Assembly: GCA_903841915.1 (NCBI GenBank)
Contig: CAIMKO010000437.1
Coordinates: 1-9,655 of the forward strand
Source: an uncultured Chitinophagaceae bacterium
Lineage (GTDB): Bacteria; Bacteroidota; Bacteroidia; Chitinophagales; Chitinophagaceae
Direction: 5' to 3'
DNA: 9,655 nt
Below the pieces are notes generated by a model, which saw nothing but the letters and a program-made list of their open reading frames with translations, made no database searches and was not told where the DNA came from. Position numbers and translations under genes: made by a program. This document shows positions 1 through 6,209 of the stretch, one piece after another (position 1 is the stretch's first letter; every line of letters starts with the position of its first letter).

Positions 1-737
1 AGTCAATGGGTTTTGTAGAAACAGCCTACCAATTTCCTTCTGAAACCCTGAATGAAGCTATTGTTCGAAAATATACAGAGCAAAGAAATTTTCCTGCTAT
101 GAACGGAACATCAAAATTGGGAGTTCATCTTCGTTTTGGAACAATAAGCATCCGTACGCTTGCTAAGCAAGCACAAGGGTTAAACGAAACTTTTCTAAAT
201 GAATTGATATGGCGTGATTTTTATCATATGATTCTGTGGAATTTCCCACAGGTAAGAATGGGCAATGCTTTCAAAAAAGAATACGACTTGATCGAATGGC
301 GGAAAGATGAAAAACAGTTTCAGCAATGGTGTGATGGTAATACAGGATATCCCATTGTTGATGCAGGTATGCGAGAATTAAACGAAACAGGTTTTATGCA
401 TAATCGTGTAAGAATGATCGTAGCTTCTTTTCTCAGCAAACATTTATTGATAGACTGGCGATGGGGCGAAAATTATTTTGCAAAAAAGTTAGTGGATTAC
501 GATTTTGCTGCTAACAATGGTGGCTGGCAATGGGCATCAGGAAGCGGTTGTGATGCTGCACCTTATTTCAGAATATTTAATCCAACATTACAGACCGAAA
601 AATTTGATAAGGACCTAACATATATAAAAAAATGGGTTCCCGAACTGAATTCTTTTGATTATCCAAAACCAATAGTGGTGCATGAAGAAGCTCGTAAGCG
701 GTGTTTGGAAGCTTATAGCAAAGTGTTGAAAAAATAA
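1..737 (+). CDS. phrB: Deoxyribodipyrimidine photolyase (class I, cryptochrome/photolyase family), C-terminal part
   Basis: Light-driven flavoenzyme that splits UV-induced cyclobutane pyrimidine dimers. The reading frame is open to the left edge, so the antenna-binding N-terminal half lies outside. Comparison with the E. coli enzyme suggests about 208 residues are missing. Numbering from the Met at base 6, the FAD-binding helical domain is complete. It shows LRFGTIS (42-48), ELIWRDF (66-72), TGYPIVDAGMREL (113-125), MHNRVRM (131-137), DWRWGE (150-155) and NNGGWQW (170-176), then DAAPYFRIFNP. A constant offset of 208 places W98, W151 and W174 on the E. coli electron-transfer triad W306/W359/W382. 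The same offset puts W69 and W176 on the dimer-contacting W277/W384 and N170 on N378, so all key residues visible are intact. A cryptochrome without repair activity cannot be fully excluded, but the residue set favours a repair enzyme. The stop is 1 bp from the stop of the converging gene, leaving no room for a separate terminator. Confidence 0.93.
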   Translation, partial: SMGFVETAYQFPSETLNEAIVRKYTEQRNFPAMNGTSKLGVHLRFGTISIRTLAKQAQGLNETFLNELIWRDFYHMILWNFPQVRMGNAFKKEYDLIEWRKDEKQFQQWCDGNTGYPIVDAGMRELNETGFMHNRVRMIVASFLSKHLLIDWRWGENYFAKKLVDYDFAANNGGWQWASGSGCDAAPYFRIFNPTLQTEKFDKDLTYIKKWVPELNSFDYPKPIVVHEEARKRCLEAYSKVLKK

Positions 738-738
738 A

Positions 739-2244
739 TTAATCCTGTTTGTTGTATGCTATAAAATTGTACAGACTTAATGCATAATCACTGTTGTTGT
801 TCAACGATTTAATACGTATCGTGTGCTTCGAATTTGTAAGATCATAGCTCCATGTAATTTCATTTCTGCGAGTAGTAAAATCAGTAGGCAGTTTGGCAGT
901 TTCAAAAAGTTTGTCGTCTATGTATATTGCAACATAAAGCGAGGTGTCTTTTGCTGTCGCATTTATTTTCTTCGCTGCACCATTTAACGCAAAGCCAACG
1001 CCGGTAAAACTGAAAGAAATATCTTTCGCATTTGCTGTATAAAAATTTTCTTTTAGAACTGGATAAATCCCTTTGAAACTTTGTTCGAAAGCCACAGCTG
1101 CTGGTTGTTGAACTTGAATGATAATATTCTTATCAGAAACTTTACCGCCATTTTGTTGTATCACCGCTAATGCATGTTTATATCCGATTGTATATACTTT
1201 GTTAAGCGACATGTTTGTGTATTTAAAATTAATGTCTTCTGCTTCAGTAAGACCTTGTTTCCAATAAGCGGGGATGTGGCTGTAGCCTAAAACTGTTCCT
1301 AAAATCCCGCCTGCAGTAGAAGGATTACAATCTGCATCCTGGCCTGCTCTTGTGGCAACATCTAATGTTTTAGTATAATCTCCGTTCCCATACAATAAAC
1401 CCATGATCACATATGCAGCATTTATTTTTGCATCAATATTAAATGCATCAAACACACCTTCAGGGCAACCAATTTCTGAGCTCCATTTTTTTTGAATTTC
1501 AAACCATGTTTGATGCCAATCCGAAGGATATTGATCATGCCATTTAATAACATCACTCATGCACTTATAAAAAGTACTTTGTGAAGGGATCGTTTTTAAT
1601 GCTTCTGTAACAATAAAATGAATGTCGGAAGAAGTAAATGCAAGAGTATACATCGCTCCTACATACACACCACCATACCATCCATCACCATAATTCATGA
1701 TATGCCCGATCTTATTACTGATTGCCGAGGCGGTGTTTGGCATACCCGGACTCATCAAGCCTGCAAAATCACTTTCAATCTGATAGTCGATATCATCAGC
1801 ATGAGGATTGTTTTTCCAATATCCCGAAAGCGGTGCTTTTATACCGTTCAAAATATTATAACGCGCTGATTGATTTGCGTGCCATAACATATAATCAGCA
1901 TGAGCAAATGCATAAGCAAAAGAATCAACGGGAGCCTGTAATCCAAGCCGTTCAAAAACATCAACAAAAGTGAGATCCATATAAAGATCATCGTATAAAC
2001 CGGGATTTTCGAGCATTTCTTTTTTTAAATAGCCATTGTACCATGTTAACGGCTGGCCATCTTGTATAAACGATCCTTTATATTGAAATTCGTATGGGCC
2101 TCCAAATGTTACTGCTATTGTTTGACCTGCCCACCCACCTTTTATTTTGTCTTTTAATTGTTCAGGAGTAAATACAATACTTTTTTGTGCAATACAATGC
2201 AATGCAATAAAAATACTGAAAGTAAGCAAGCGGGCTTTTTTCAT
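739..2244 (-). CDS. Exported ADP-ribosylglycohydrolase-family protein
   Basis: A 501-residue protein with an N-terminal signal peptide: two lysines, a hydrophobic stretch to about residue 18, and likely cleavage after Ala19 before Gln20, a style common in Bacteroidota. It should act outside the cytoplasm. The main domain resembles the ADP-ribosylglycohydrolase (DraG/ARH) fold. It has GGWAGQ (36-41), an acidic cluster DDLYMDLTF (85-93), IDYQIESDFAGLMSPG (152-167), GDGWYGG (186-192) and AGQDADCNPSTAGGILG (300-316), the last matching the DxD metal-binding motif of the family. Residues from about 400 to 501 look beta-rich and may form a small carbohydrate-binding-like domain. The substrate is unknown: family members remove ADP-ribose from proteins or small molecules, but an exported one may act on another N- or O-glycoside. 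It begins 27 bp after mqnD on the same strand and is probably co-transcribed with it. ATG start; no clear Shine-Dalgarno sequence. Confidence 0.85.
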   Translation of the reverse strand: MKKARLLTFSIFIALHCIAQKSIVFTPEQLKDKIKGGWAGQTIAVTFGGPYEFQYKGSFIQDGQPLTWYNGYLKKEMLENPGLYDDLYMDLTFVDVFERLGLQAPVDSFAYAFAHADYMLWHANQSARYNILNGIKAPLSGYWKNNPHADDIDYQIESDFAGLMSPGMPNTASAISNKIGHIMNYGDGWYGGVYVGAMYTLAFTSSDIHFIVTEALKTIPSQSTFYKCMSDVIKWHDQYPSDWHQTWFEIQKKWSSEIGCPEGVFDAFNIDAKINAAYVIMGLLYGNGDYTKTLDVATRAGQDADCNPSTAGGILGTVLGYSHIPAYWKQGLTEAEDINFKYTNMSLNKVYTIGYKHALAVIQQNGGKVSDKNIIIQVQQPAAVAFEQSFKGIYPVLKENFYTANAKDISFSFTGVGFALNGAAKKINATAKDTSLYVAIYIDDKLFETAKLPTDFTTRRNEITWSYDLTNSKHTIRIKSLNNNSDYALSLYNFIAYNKQD

Positions 2245-2271
2245 ACAGCAACTATTTACTTTAAAATTAAT

Positions 2272-3114
2272 TTAAGTAAGCGAATTGAAAATATTATTTT
2301 TTTCAACAAGGATTTCCGGATGTTGTTGTTGATACACTTCCAATAATTTCAACACAGCTTTTTTGCCACCATCTTCTAGTGTAATTGAATAATTATTCAC
2401 GTACAAATTTATGTGTTGACGCATTACCGCTTCACTCATTTCCTGTGCATGTTGTTTTACATAATCAGCTAATTGCTCATGATGATGTTGATAAGCGTAC
2501 TCAACACTTTTTCTGATTAATACATCAACTTGTTGAATTATTTTTTTATCAAAACCTCTTTTTGCAATAATGCCCCCCAACGGAATAGGGACTTTTAATT
2601 GTTGTTCCCAATATTCTCCCAGATCAACAATTTTGTGCAAACCTTTTAAATGATAAGTAAATCTGTTTTCATGAATAATTACACCTGCATTTACTTCTTC
2701 ATGCAAAACTGCATCTTCAATTTCATGGAACACTTTAAACACTTTTTTCTTTGCATTGGGGTATGCTAAAGAAAATAACAAATGCGCCGTTGTGTTTTCT
2801 CCGGGTATTGCAATTGTTTGTTCGGCAATATTCGTACTGATAACTTCATACTTCGTAATTAGTAACGGCCCAACACCCTTACCTAAAGCCCCACCACTAT
2901 TTAAAACAATATATTCATTCAATACCAATGGTAATACCCCATAACTTATTTTAGAAAAATCAAGTTTGCCCTGCAATGCCCATTCATTAAGGGTTTGCAC
3001 ATCTTCCAGTTGCGTGTTAAAATGTAAACCCTCGGTATCAATTTTATGATTGACGAGCGCATCGAAAATGAAAGTATCGTTTGGGCAAGGAGAAAATCCT
3101 AATGTTAAATTCAA
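2272..3114 (-). CDS. mqnD: 1,4-dihydroxy-6-naphthoate synthase (futalosine menaquinone pathway)
   Basis: Converts cyclic dehypoxanthinyl futalosine to 1,4-dihydroxy-6-naphthoate, a late ring-forming step of the futalosine route to menaquinone, in the cytoplasm. The 280 residues match the family in length. Landmarks are SPCPNDTF at 8-15, SYGVLP (57-62), SGGALGKGVGPLL (73-85), PGENTTAHLLF (104-114) and GVIIHENRFTY (144-154). His148 in IIHE corresponds to the conserved catalytic His. The start is TTG at 3114-3112. An upstream stop lies in frame at 3135-3133, and no Met codon occurs before the conserved SPCPND segment, so no ATG can serve. The gene follows mqnB by 97 bp on the same strand and precedes the ADP-ribosylglycohydrolase gene by 27 bp. 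The pairing with mqnB makes the assignment firm. Confidence 0.95.
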   Translation of the reverse strand: MNLTLGFSPCPNDTFIFDALVNHKIDTEGLHFNTQLEDVQTLNEWALQGKLDFSKISYGVLPLVLNEYIVLNSGGALGKGVGPLLITKYEVISTNIAEQTIAIPGENTTAHLLFSLAYPNAKKKVFKVFHEIEDAVLHEEVNAGVIIHENRFTYHLKGLHKIVDLGEYWEQQLKVPIPLGGIIAKRGFDKKIIQQVDVLIRKSVEYAYQHHHEQLADYVKQHAQEMSEAVMRQHINLYVNNYSITLEDGGKKAVLKLLEVYQQQHPEILVEKNNIFNSLT

Positions 3115-3164
3115 ATTTATTGGTTTAGTTGTTTATTAGTGTATTCTAGAATAATGAACTGAAC

Positions 3165-3215
3165 GTAGAAGTGAGTGACAGAACGAAGCTCAATTCTTAT
3201 TCTTCACTTGGCTAC
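3165..3215. repeat. Imperfect inverted repeat in the mqnB-mqnD gap
   Basis: GTAG-AAGTGA (3165-3174) can pair with TCACTT-gg-CTAC (3204-3215), giving a 10-bp stem with a 2-nt bulge. The loop is 29 nt, and the right arm overlaps the mqnB stop codon. A 10-bp perfect palindrome ATTCTAGAAT lies nearby at 3142-3151. No U-run follows on the minus strand, so it is not a standard terminator. It may be a remnant of an interspersed repeat or an mRNA-processing structure. The long loop makes its significance doubtful. Confidence 0.3.
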
Positions 3216-3880
3216 ATTGTTTTATTTAATTTGTCAATATACTTTAAAATTGTTTTGTTGAGATTGACGATCGATTCTTTTAATTTCCAGTTATCCTTAT
3301 TTCTGTCACCAATATAATTTGAAATGCTTCTTATTTGAATGAAAGGGACTTCCATTTCCCTGCACACATAATGCACTGCCGCTCCTTCCATACTTTCAAT
3401 TGCGGGATGATATTTTTTAATGATCTGCTGAATGCGATCATTGTTTGTTGAGATCTCATTCACGGTTACTGCATCCACTTCAGACAGGCCTAATAGATTA
3501 TATTTTTTAAGGAATGGATTGGGTAATTTCCCTTGTTTAAAAGGGGCCCCATTTTTTTGTTCCAGGTTCAGGTCAAAAATGTCTTTCCAGCAACCATTTT
3601 CTTCAACACCCATATCACCTAGGCTTTCTTCCATAACACAAATAACTTTCCCCAATTTCAACTGGTGATCAAATGTTCCGGCAATGCCAACCTGGATAAT
3701 TAGATCGGGTTGATAGGCCATAACCAATCTTGTTAAAGAAACCGCTGTTGCAAGCATGCCAACCCCGCTTTCATGAAATATTACATTCAGATGCTGCCCT
3801 TCTTTCGTGTACATCGGTTTGATGTTGAGAGATGCTGGCATCCATTCGGCTTTGGTGGCGGCTGTAATGACGATTTTCAT
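3212..3880 (-). CDS. mqnB: Futalosine hydrolase
   Basis: Nucleosidase that releases hypoxanthine from futalosine to give dehypoxanthinyl futalosine, the substrate of MqnC, in the futalosine menaquinone pathway. It has 222 residues with the nucleoside phosphorylase/MTAN fold. Features are an N-terminal beta strand MKIVITAAT, QVGIAGTF (63-70), DAVTVNE (136-142), IESMEGAAVHYVC (161-173) with the ribose-binding Met-Glu pair, and IRSISNYIGDRNKDNW (183-198). In the last segment an Asn stands where MTAN enzymes have the catalytic Asp, as I recall for MqnB. An MTA/SAH nucleosidase is the main alternative, but the adjacent mqnD argues for futalosine. A dedicated hydrolase suggests the pathway runs through futalosine itself rather than only aminodeoxyfutalosine cleaved by MTAN. 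ATG start; divergent from the pterin synthase gene across 69 bp. mqnA, mqnC and mqnE are not in this window. Confidence 0.92.
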   Translation of the reverse strand: MKIVITAATKAEWMPASLNIKPMYTKEGQHLNVIFHESGVGMLATAVSLTRLVMAYQPDLIIQVGIAGTFDHQLKLGKVICVMEESLGDMGVEENGCWKDIFDLNLEQKNGAPFKQGKLPNPFLKKYNLLGLSEVDAVTVNEISTNNDRIQQIIKKYHPAIESMEGAAVHYVCREMEVPFIQIRSISNYIGDRNKDNWKLKESIVNLNKTILKYIDKLNKTM

Positions 3881-3898
3881 GGGGATAAAGGTAAGTCA

Positions 3899-3929
3899 TT
3901 GTAACTTTTCTCCTCAACCATTACCTTTG
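3899..3929 (+). promoter_or_regulatory. Bacteroidota-type sigma promoter for the pterin synthase gene
   Basis: A TTG at 3899-3901 (-33 element) is followed after 20 bp by TACCTTTG at 3922-3929, a full match to the TAnnTTTG -7 consensus of Bacteroidota. Transcription would begin near 3935-3938, leaving a leader of only about 12-15 nt before the ATG at 3950. For the divergent mqnB I see only a weak candidate (TACCTTTA at 3893-3886 minus, TTG at 3917-3915), which would give an almost leaderless transcript. Confidence 0.65.
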
Positions 3930-3949
3930 CGCAAAATCGAATTGAAGCG

Positions 3950-4357
3950 ATGGTGTATTTAACAAGAGTAGAGCATTTTAATGCGGCCCACAAGTTGTAC
4001 AATCCTAACTGGAGCAAAGAAAAGAATGAGGAAGTATTTGAGGGCTGCGCCAATGAAAACTGGCATGGTCATAATTTTGATCTCTATGTGACAGTAAAAG
4101 GCGAAGTGAATCCGGAAACCGGATTTGTAATGAATCTGAAAGATCTGAGCAAACTGGTGAAAGAGCATATTATTCAAAAGCTCGATCATAAAAATCTGAA
4201 CCTGGATGTTGATTTTATGAGCGGGAAGATGGCGAGTGCCGAAGTATTGATCGTAGAAATATGGAATCATTTAGCTCCCTATTTACCGGAAGGCGTACAA
4301 ATGCATTCTTTGAAATTATACGAAACGCATAAATCCTTCGTGGAGTATTTTGGATGA
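3950..4357 (+). CDS. 6-pyruvoyl-tetrahydropterin synthase / 6-carboxytetrahydropterin synthase family protein (PTPS-II-like)
   Basis: Zinc enzyme of the COG0720 family, acting on 7,8-dihydroneopterin triphosphate. Its 135 residues match the family. Zinc ligands are His14 (FNAAH), His39 and His41 (WHGHNF). The catalytic set is Cys33 with Asp79-His80 (LDHKNL), and Glu125 (YETH) should anchor the pterin ring. The spacing between Cys33 and HGH is five residues, as in animal PTPS of tetrahydrobiopterin synthesis. E. coli QueD, the queuosine enzyme, has three. The segments VNPETGFVMNLKDL (53-66) and LDHKNLNLDVDF (78-89) also read like the animal enzymes. I therefore favour a PTPS-type activity, though automated annotation would probably call it queD. 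It sits alone on the plus strand between a divergent mqnB and a convergent tig, with its own promoter and terminator. Neither queuosine genes nor sepiapterin reductase are adjacent. Confidence 0.88.
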   Translation: MVYLTRVEHFNAAHKLYNPNWSKEKNEEVFEGCANENWHGHNFDLYVTVKGEVNPETGFVMNLKDLSKLVKEHIIQKLDHKNLNLDVDFMSGKMASAEVLIVEIWNHLAPYLPEGVQMHSLKLYETHKSFVEYFG

Positions 4358-4360
4358 TAG

Positions 4361-4400
4361 AACACGGATGGCACAGATAAAACGGATTTGCCGAGATTTC
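4361..4400. repeat. Short degenerate tandem repeat after the pterin synthase gene
   Basis: Two copies of an approximately 18-19-bp unit of the form ACGGAT...AGAT occur, with ACGGAT at 4364-4369 and 4382-4387 and AGAT at 4375-4378 and 4394-4397. Similar ACGGAT/CAGAT strings are familiar from intergenic regions of many bacteria, so this could be a fragment of an interspersed repeat. With only two degenerate copies the call is weak. Confidence 0.35.
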
Positions 4401-4420
4401 TTTTACAATGAATATAAAAC

Positions 4421-4456
4421 AAAAAAGATTGATTCATTTTTGAATCAATCTTTTTT
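4421..4456. terminator. Bidirectional intrinsic terminator between the pterin synthase gene and tig
   Basis: A perfect 16-bp stem, AAAAAAGATTGATTCA at 4421-4436 and its exact complement at 4441-4456, encloses a TTTT loop at 4437-4440. T-tracts end the hairpin on either strand (seven T on plus at 4451-4457). This suits termination of both converging genes, 64 bp after the pterin synthase stop and 34 bp after the tig stop. Confidence 0.88.
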
Positions 4457-4469
4457 TATGTTTTCAACT

Positions 4470-4488
4470 CCCCTTTAGGGGTTAGGGG
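4470..4488. repeat. CCCC/GGGG palindromic motif next to the tig stop codon
   Basis: CCCC (4470-4473), TTTA, GGGG (4478-4481), TTA, GGGG (4485-4488) forms a small inverted repeat plus a direct repeat of GGGG(T)TA. It ends just before the tig stop codon (4492-4490). Motifs of this kind are, from memory, recurrent between Bacteroidota genes. It may be a piece of a dispersed intergenic repeat. Confidence 0.4.
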
Positions 4489-4489
4489 T

Positions 4490-5860
4490 TTAATGATGGT
4501 GATGATGCAATTTACTTGCAAAATCTTCCGCACTGATGGCTTCTTCTTTGGCACTTACCAATGTTTCAACTGCTGCAAACATTTTCTCTGTGCTAATGCG
4601 GTGATAGCTGTCTTCCACAAACTTCCTATCCTGCATCATTCTGTTGGCATAATCGTCTACCCATTGCTGATTATCGCCCATTGCGCCTAATTGTCCTCCC
4701 ATGTATTGGAATAATTGTGCTTTTGCAAAGTCGCGAATATCATCAGGCAATACTTCAATTTTATTGTCAGCAATTAATTTGCCGCTAACTAAGGTCCATT
4801 TTAATTGATCTGCAAAATTTGGATACTCAGTTTCAGCTTCTTCTGCTGTTTTTGGTTTTTCGCCACCAGTCTGTAACCAGCGTTTCAGAAATGTTGCTGG
4901 CAATTCAATTTTTGTATGATCCAATAAATGATGATAGATCTGATCGTGAATCTGGTTGCGGCTTTGCGCTGCATAATAACCTTCAATTTCTTCTTTTACT
5001 GCTGCACGGAATTCATCAACTGTTTTAATTTCTTTATTCGGATAAACACTCAGGAAGAATTCTTCATTCAATTCTGATTTCTCAACAAAACCAACTTTGG
5101 TAATAGTAAGTTTGAAATATTTTTCAGCGGCACTTGCATCTTCTTTGATTAATCCCAGATCAGTTAAAATAAAATCCAACTCTTTTTCTTCAAAAGCTGA
5201 TTTCAATTGCAACACAACCGTATCATCTTTTTTCTTACCGAGGAAATTCTTTCTGAAACCTTCAGCAAAATATTTCACCAATAAAGAGTTGTCTTTTGCT
5301 ATGCCTCCTTCAACCACATTGCCGTCTTTATCGCTCTCAGAAAAAGTCACATTTAACACGTTGTCATCCCCGCTAACTTCTTCAGGTTCGGTCATTTTGC
5401 CGTTTCTAACCTGTAAACGTTCAATTTCTTCATCCAGCATTTTATCGGTAATAGTTATTTTATAACTTGTAACCTTGATGCTTGCTGGATCAATTACAAC
5501 TTCCGGCTTCAATCCAATCTCAAAATCAAAAACATAGTCTTTTGGTTCATTGAAATTAATATCTCTGGCACTGCTGTCCAATGGCAATGGCTGGGCGAAG
5601 ATTTCGAGTTTTTCGTTGTTCAGATAATCATTCAGAGATTTCTCAACATTCTTCAATACTTCATCCGTAAACACACTCTGACCGTGCATTTTTCTTACCA
5701 GACCTACCGGCACTAATCCCTTGCGGAAACCGGGAATATTCGCTGTTTTTGCATATTTCTTCAGACTTTGTTCAAATCCACTATAATAATCCTCTTTTGA
5801 AATGGTTACTGATAACTTGTCGTTCAATAAACCAATGTTCTCTCTTGTAACTGTTGCCAT
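4490..5860 (-). CDS. tig: Trigger factor, ribosome-associated chaperone
   Basis: Chaperone that docks at the ribosome exit tunnel and shields nascent chains. I start it at ATG 5860 (MATVTRENIG), giving 456 residues. An open frame extends to 5929, but those 23 extra residues are hydrophobic and unlike the family's N terminus. The ribosome-binding domain (about 1-115) contains IPGFRKGLVP at 42-51, matching the GFRxGK docking loop with Leu in place of the final Lys. The middle region, where the FKBP-type prolyl isomerase domain sits (roughly 150-245), is divergent, and isomerase activity is uncertain. The rest forms the helical C-terminal cradle, including YYAAQSRNQIHDQIYHHLLDH. The protein ends Leu-(His)5, encoded by CAT CAT CAC CAT CAT TAA, a native metal-binding-like tail. 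It lies downstream of a tRNA-Leu on the same strand and converges on the pterin synthase gene across a shared terminator. No clear promoter or Shine-Dalgarno sequence is visible. Confidence 0.93.
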   Translation of the reverse strand: MATVTRENIGLLNDKLSVTISKEDYYSGFEQSLKKYAKTANIPGFRKGLVPVGLVRKMHGQSVFTDEVLKNVEKSLNDYLNNEKLEIFAQPLPLDSSARDINFNEPKDYVFDFEIGLKPEVVIDPASIKVTSYKITITDKMLDEEIERLQVRNGKMTEPEEVSGDDNVLNVTFSESDKDGNVVEGGIAKDNSLLVKYFAEGFRKNFLGKKKDDTVVLQLKSAFEEKELDFILTDLGLIKEDASAAEKYFKLTITKVGFVEKSELNEEFFLSVYPNKEIKTVDEFRAAVKEEIEGYYAAQSRNQIHDQIYHHLLDHTKIELPATFLKRWLQTGGEKPKTAEEAETEYPNFADQLKWTLVSGKLIADNKIEVLPDDIRDFAKAQLFQYMGGQLGAMGDNQQWVDDYANRMMQDRKFVEDSYHRISTEKMFAAVETLVSAKEEAISAEDFASKLHHHHH

Positions 5861-5924
5861 ATTTGAAGTTGAAATGTTGATCAGCAAATCGTTGAGAAGT
5901 AAAACGGGCAATGCCGGTAAACCA

Positions 5925-5946
5925 ATCAACTAATCAGCTAGTCAAC
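5925..5946. repeat. Three near-identical 8-bp tandem units upstream of tig
   Basis: ATCAACTA (5925-5932), ATCAGCTA (5933-5940) and GTCAAC (5941-5946) form 2.75 copies of an 8-bp unit in the 97-bp gap between tRNA-Leu and the tig start. The unit could bind a regulator, or it may be a simple repeat remnant. The remaining bases of the gap hold the tail of the false N-terminal extension of tig and a T6 run just after the tRNA. Confidence 0.4.
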
Positions 5947-5957
5947 GATAAAAAATG

Positions 5958-6039
5958 TGCGGATGGAGGGGGTCGAACCCACATGCCTTGCGGCGCTAGA
6001 TCCTAAGTCTAGTGCGTCTGCCAATTTCGCCACATCCGC
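5958..6039 (-). tRNA. tRNA-Leu (anticodon UAG)
   Basis: An 82-nt class II tRNA. The acceptor stem GCGGATG/CATCCGC has discriminator A at 5958; CCA is not encoded. The D arm GCG...CGC includes TTGG. The anticodon stem CTAGA/TCTAG carries the loop CTTAGGA, reading anticodon TAG (Leu, CUN codons). The long variable arm GCC-GCAA-GGC is expected for leucine. The T arm GTGGG-TTCGACC-CCCTC contains one U-U mismatch (positions 50 and 64). A T6 run (5955-5950) directly follows the 3' end and may help end transcription. Confidence 0.95.
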
Positions 6040-6050
6040 AAATAGGGCTG

Positions 6051-6058
6051 CAAAAGTA
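6051..6058 (-). promoter_or_regulatory. -7 promoter box of the tRNA-Leu gene
   Basis: On the minus strand TACTTTTG (6058-6051) matches the Bacteroidota TAnnTTTG consensus exactly and lies 11 nt before the mature 5' end of the tRNA. The -33 element is poor: a TTTT about 19 bp upstream (6081-6078) stands in for TTTG. Confidence 0.55.
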
Positions 6059-6209
6059 GGGGATTTACTGCAATGGGAAAAGAGTTGATTTTAGGGGGCC
6101 GGAACTAGTATTTCATGCTGACTTTGCTTAAGTCACTTCCGGATAGAGAATTTTTGCCACATTGTGTTGGATGGCGGACCAATTGTATCATTGAATAGAA
6201 CTTCTTGGT

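Noticed and set aside
2245..2271. Separate promoter for the ADP-ribosylglycohydrolase gene
   Set aside because: The 27-bp gap is AT-rich but has no TAnnTTTG box. Read-through from mqnD is the simpler reading.
3112..3119. Exact TAnnTTTG match (TAAATTTG, minus strand) at the start of mqnD
   Set aside because: It overlaps the start codon itself and lacks a TTG -33 element at the right distance. In AT-rich DNA such a match is easily fortuitous.
3959..4270. 103-residue minus-strand open frame inside the pterin synthase gene
   Set aside because: It lies antisense to a gene with complete catalytic motifs and has no recognisable domain or upstream signals.
5097..5465. 122-residue plus-strand open frame inside tig
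   Set aside because: Antisense shadow of a well-conserved gene, with serine-rich low-complexity content typical of such shadows.
5907..5915. GGCAATGCC palindrome upstream of tig
   Set aside because: Nine bases with no flanking symmetry or spacing to a promoter. Too short to support an operator call.
5861..5929. N-terminal extension of trigger factor by 23 residues
   Set aside because: The extra residues are hydrophobic and unlike any trigger factor N terminus, whereas ATG 5860 gives the expected MATVTRENIG beginning. A signal peptide would make no sense for a ribosome-bound chaperone.
6120..6200. Possible second tRNA-like or hairpin segment (ATGTGGC-like string shared with the tRNA 5' part)
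   Set aside because: Only a short string resembles tRNA-Leu, and no cloverleaf can be built. The GCCA/TGGC pairing is four bases around a long loop.
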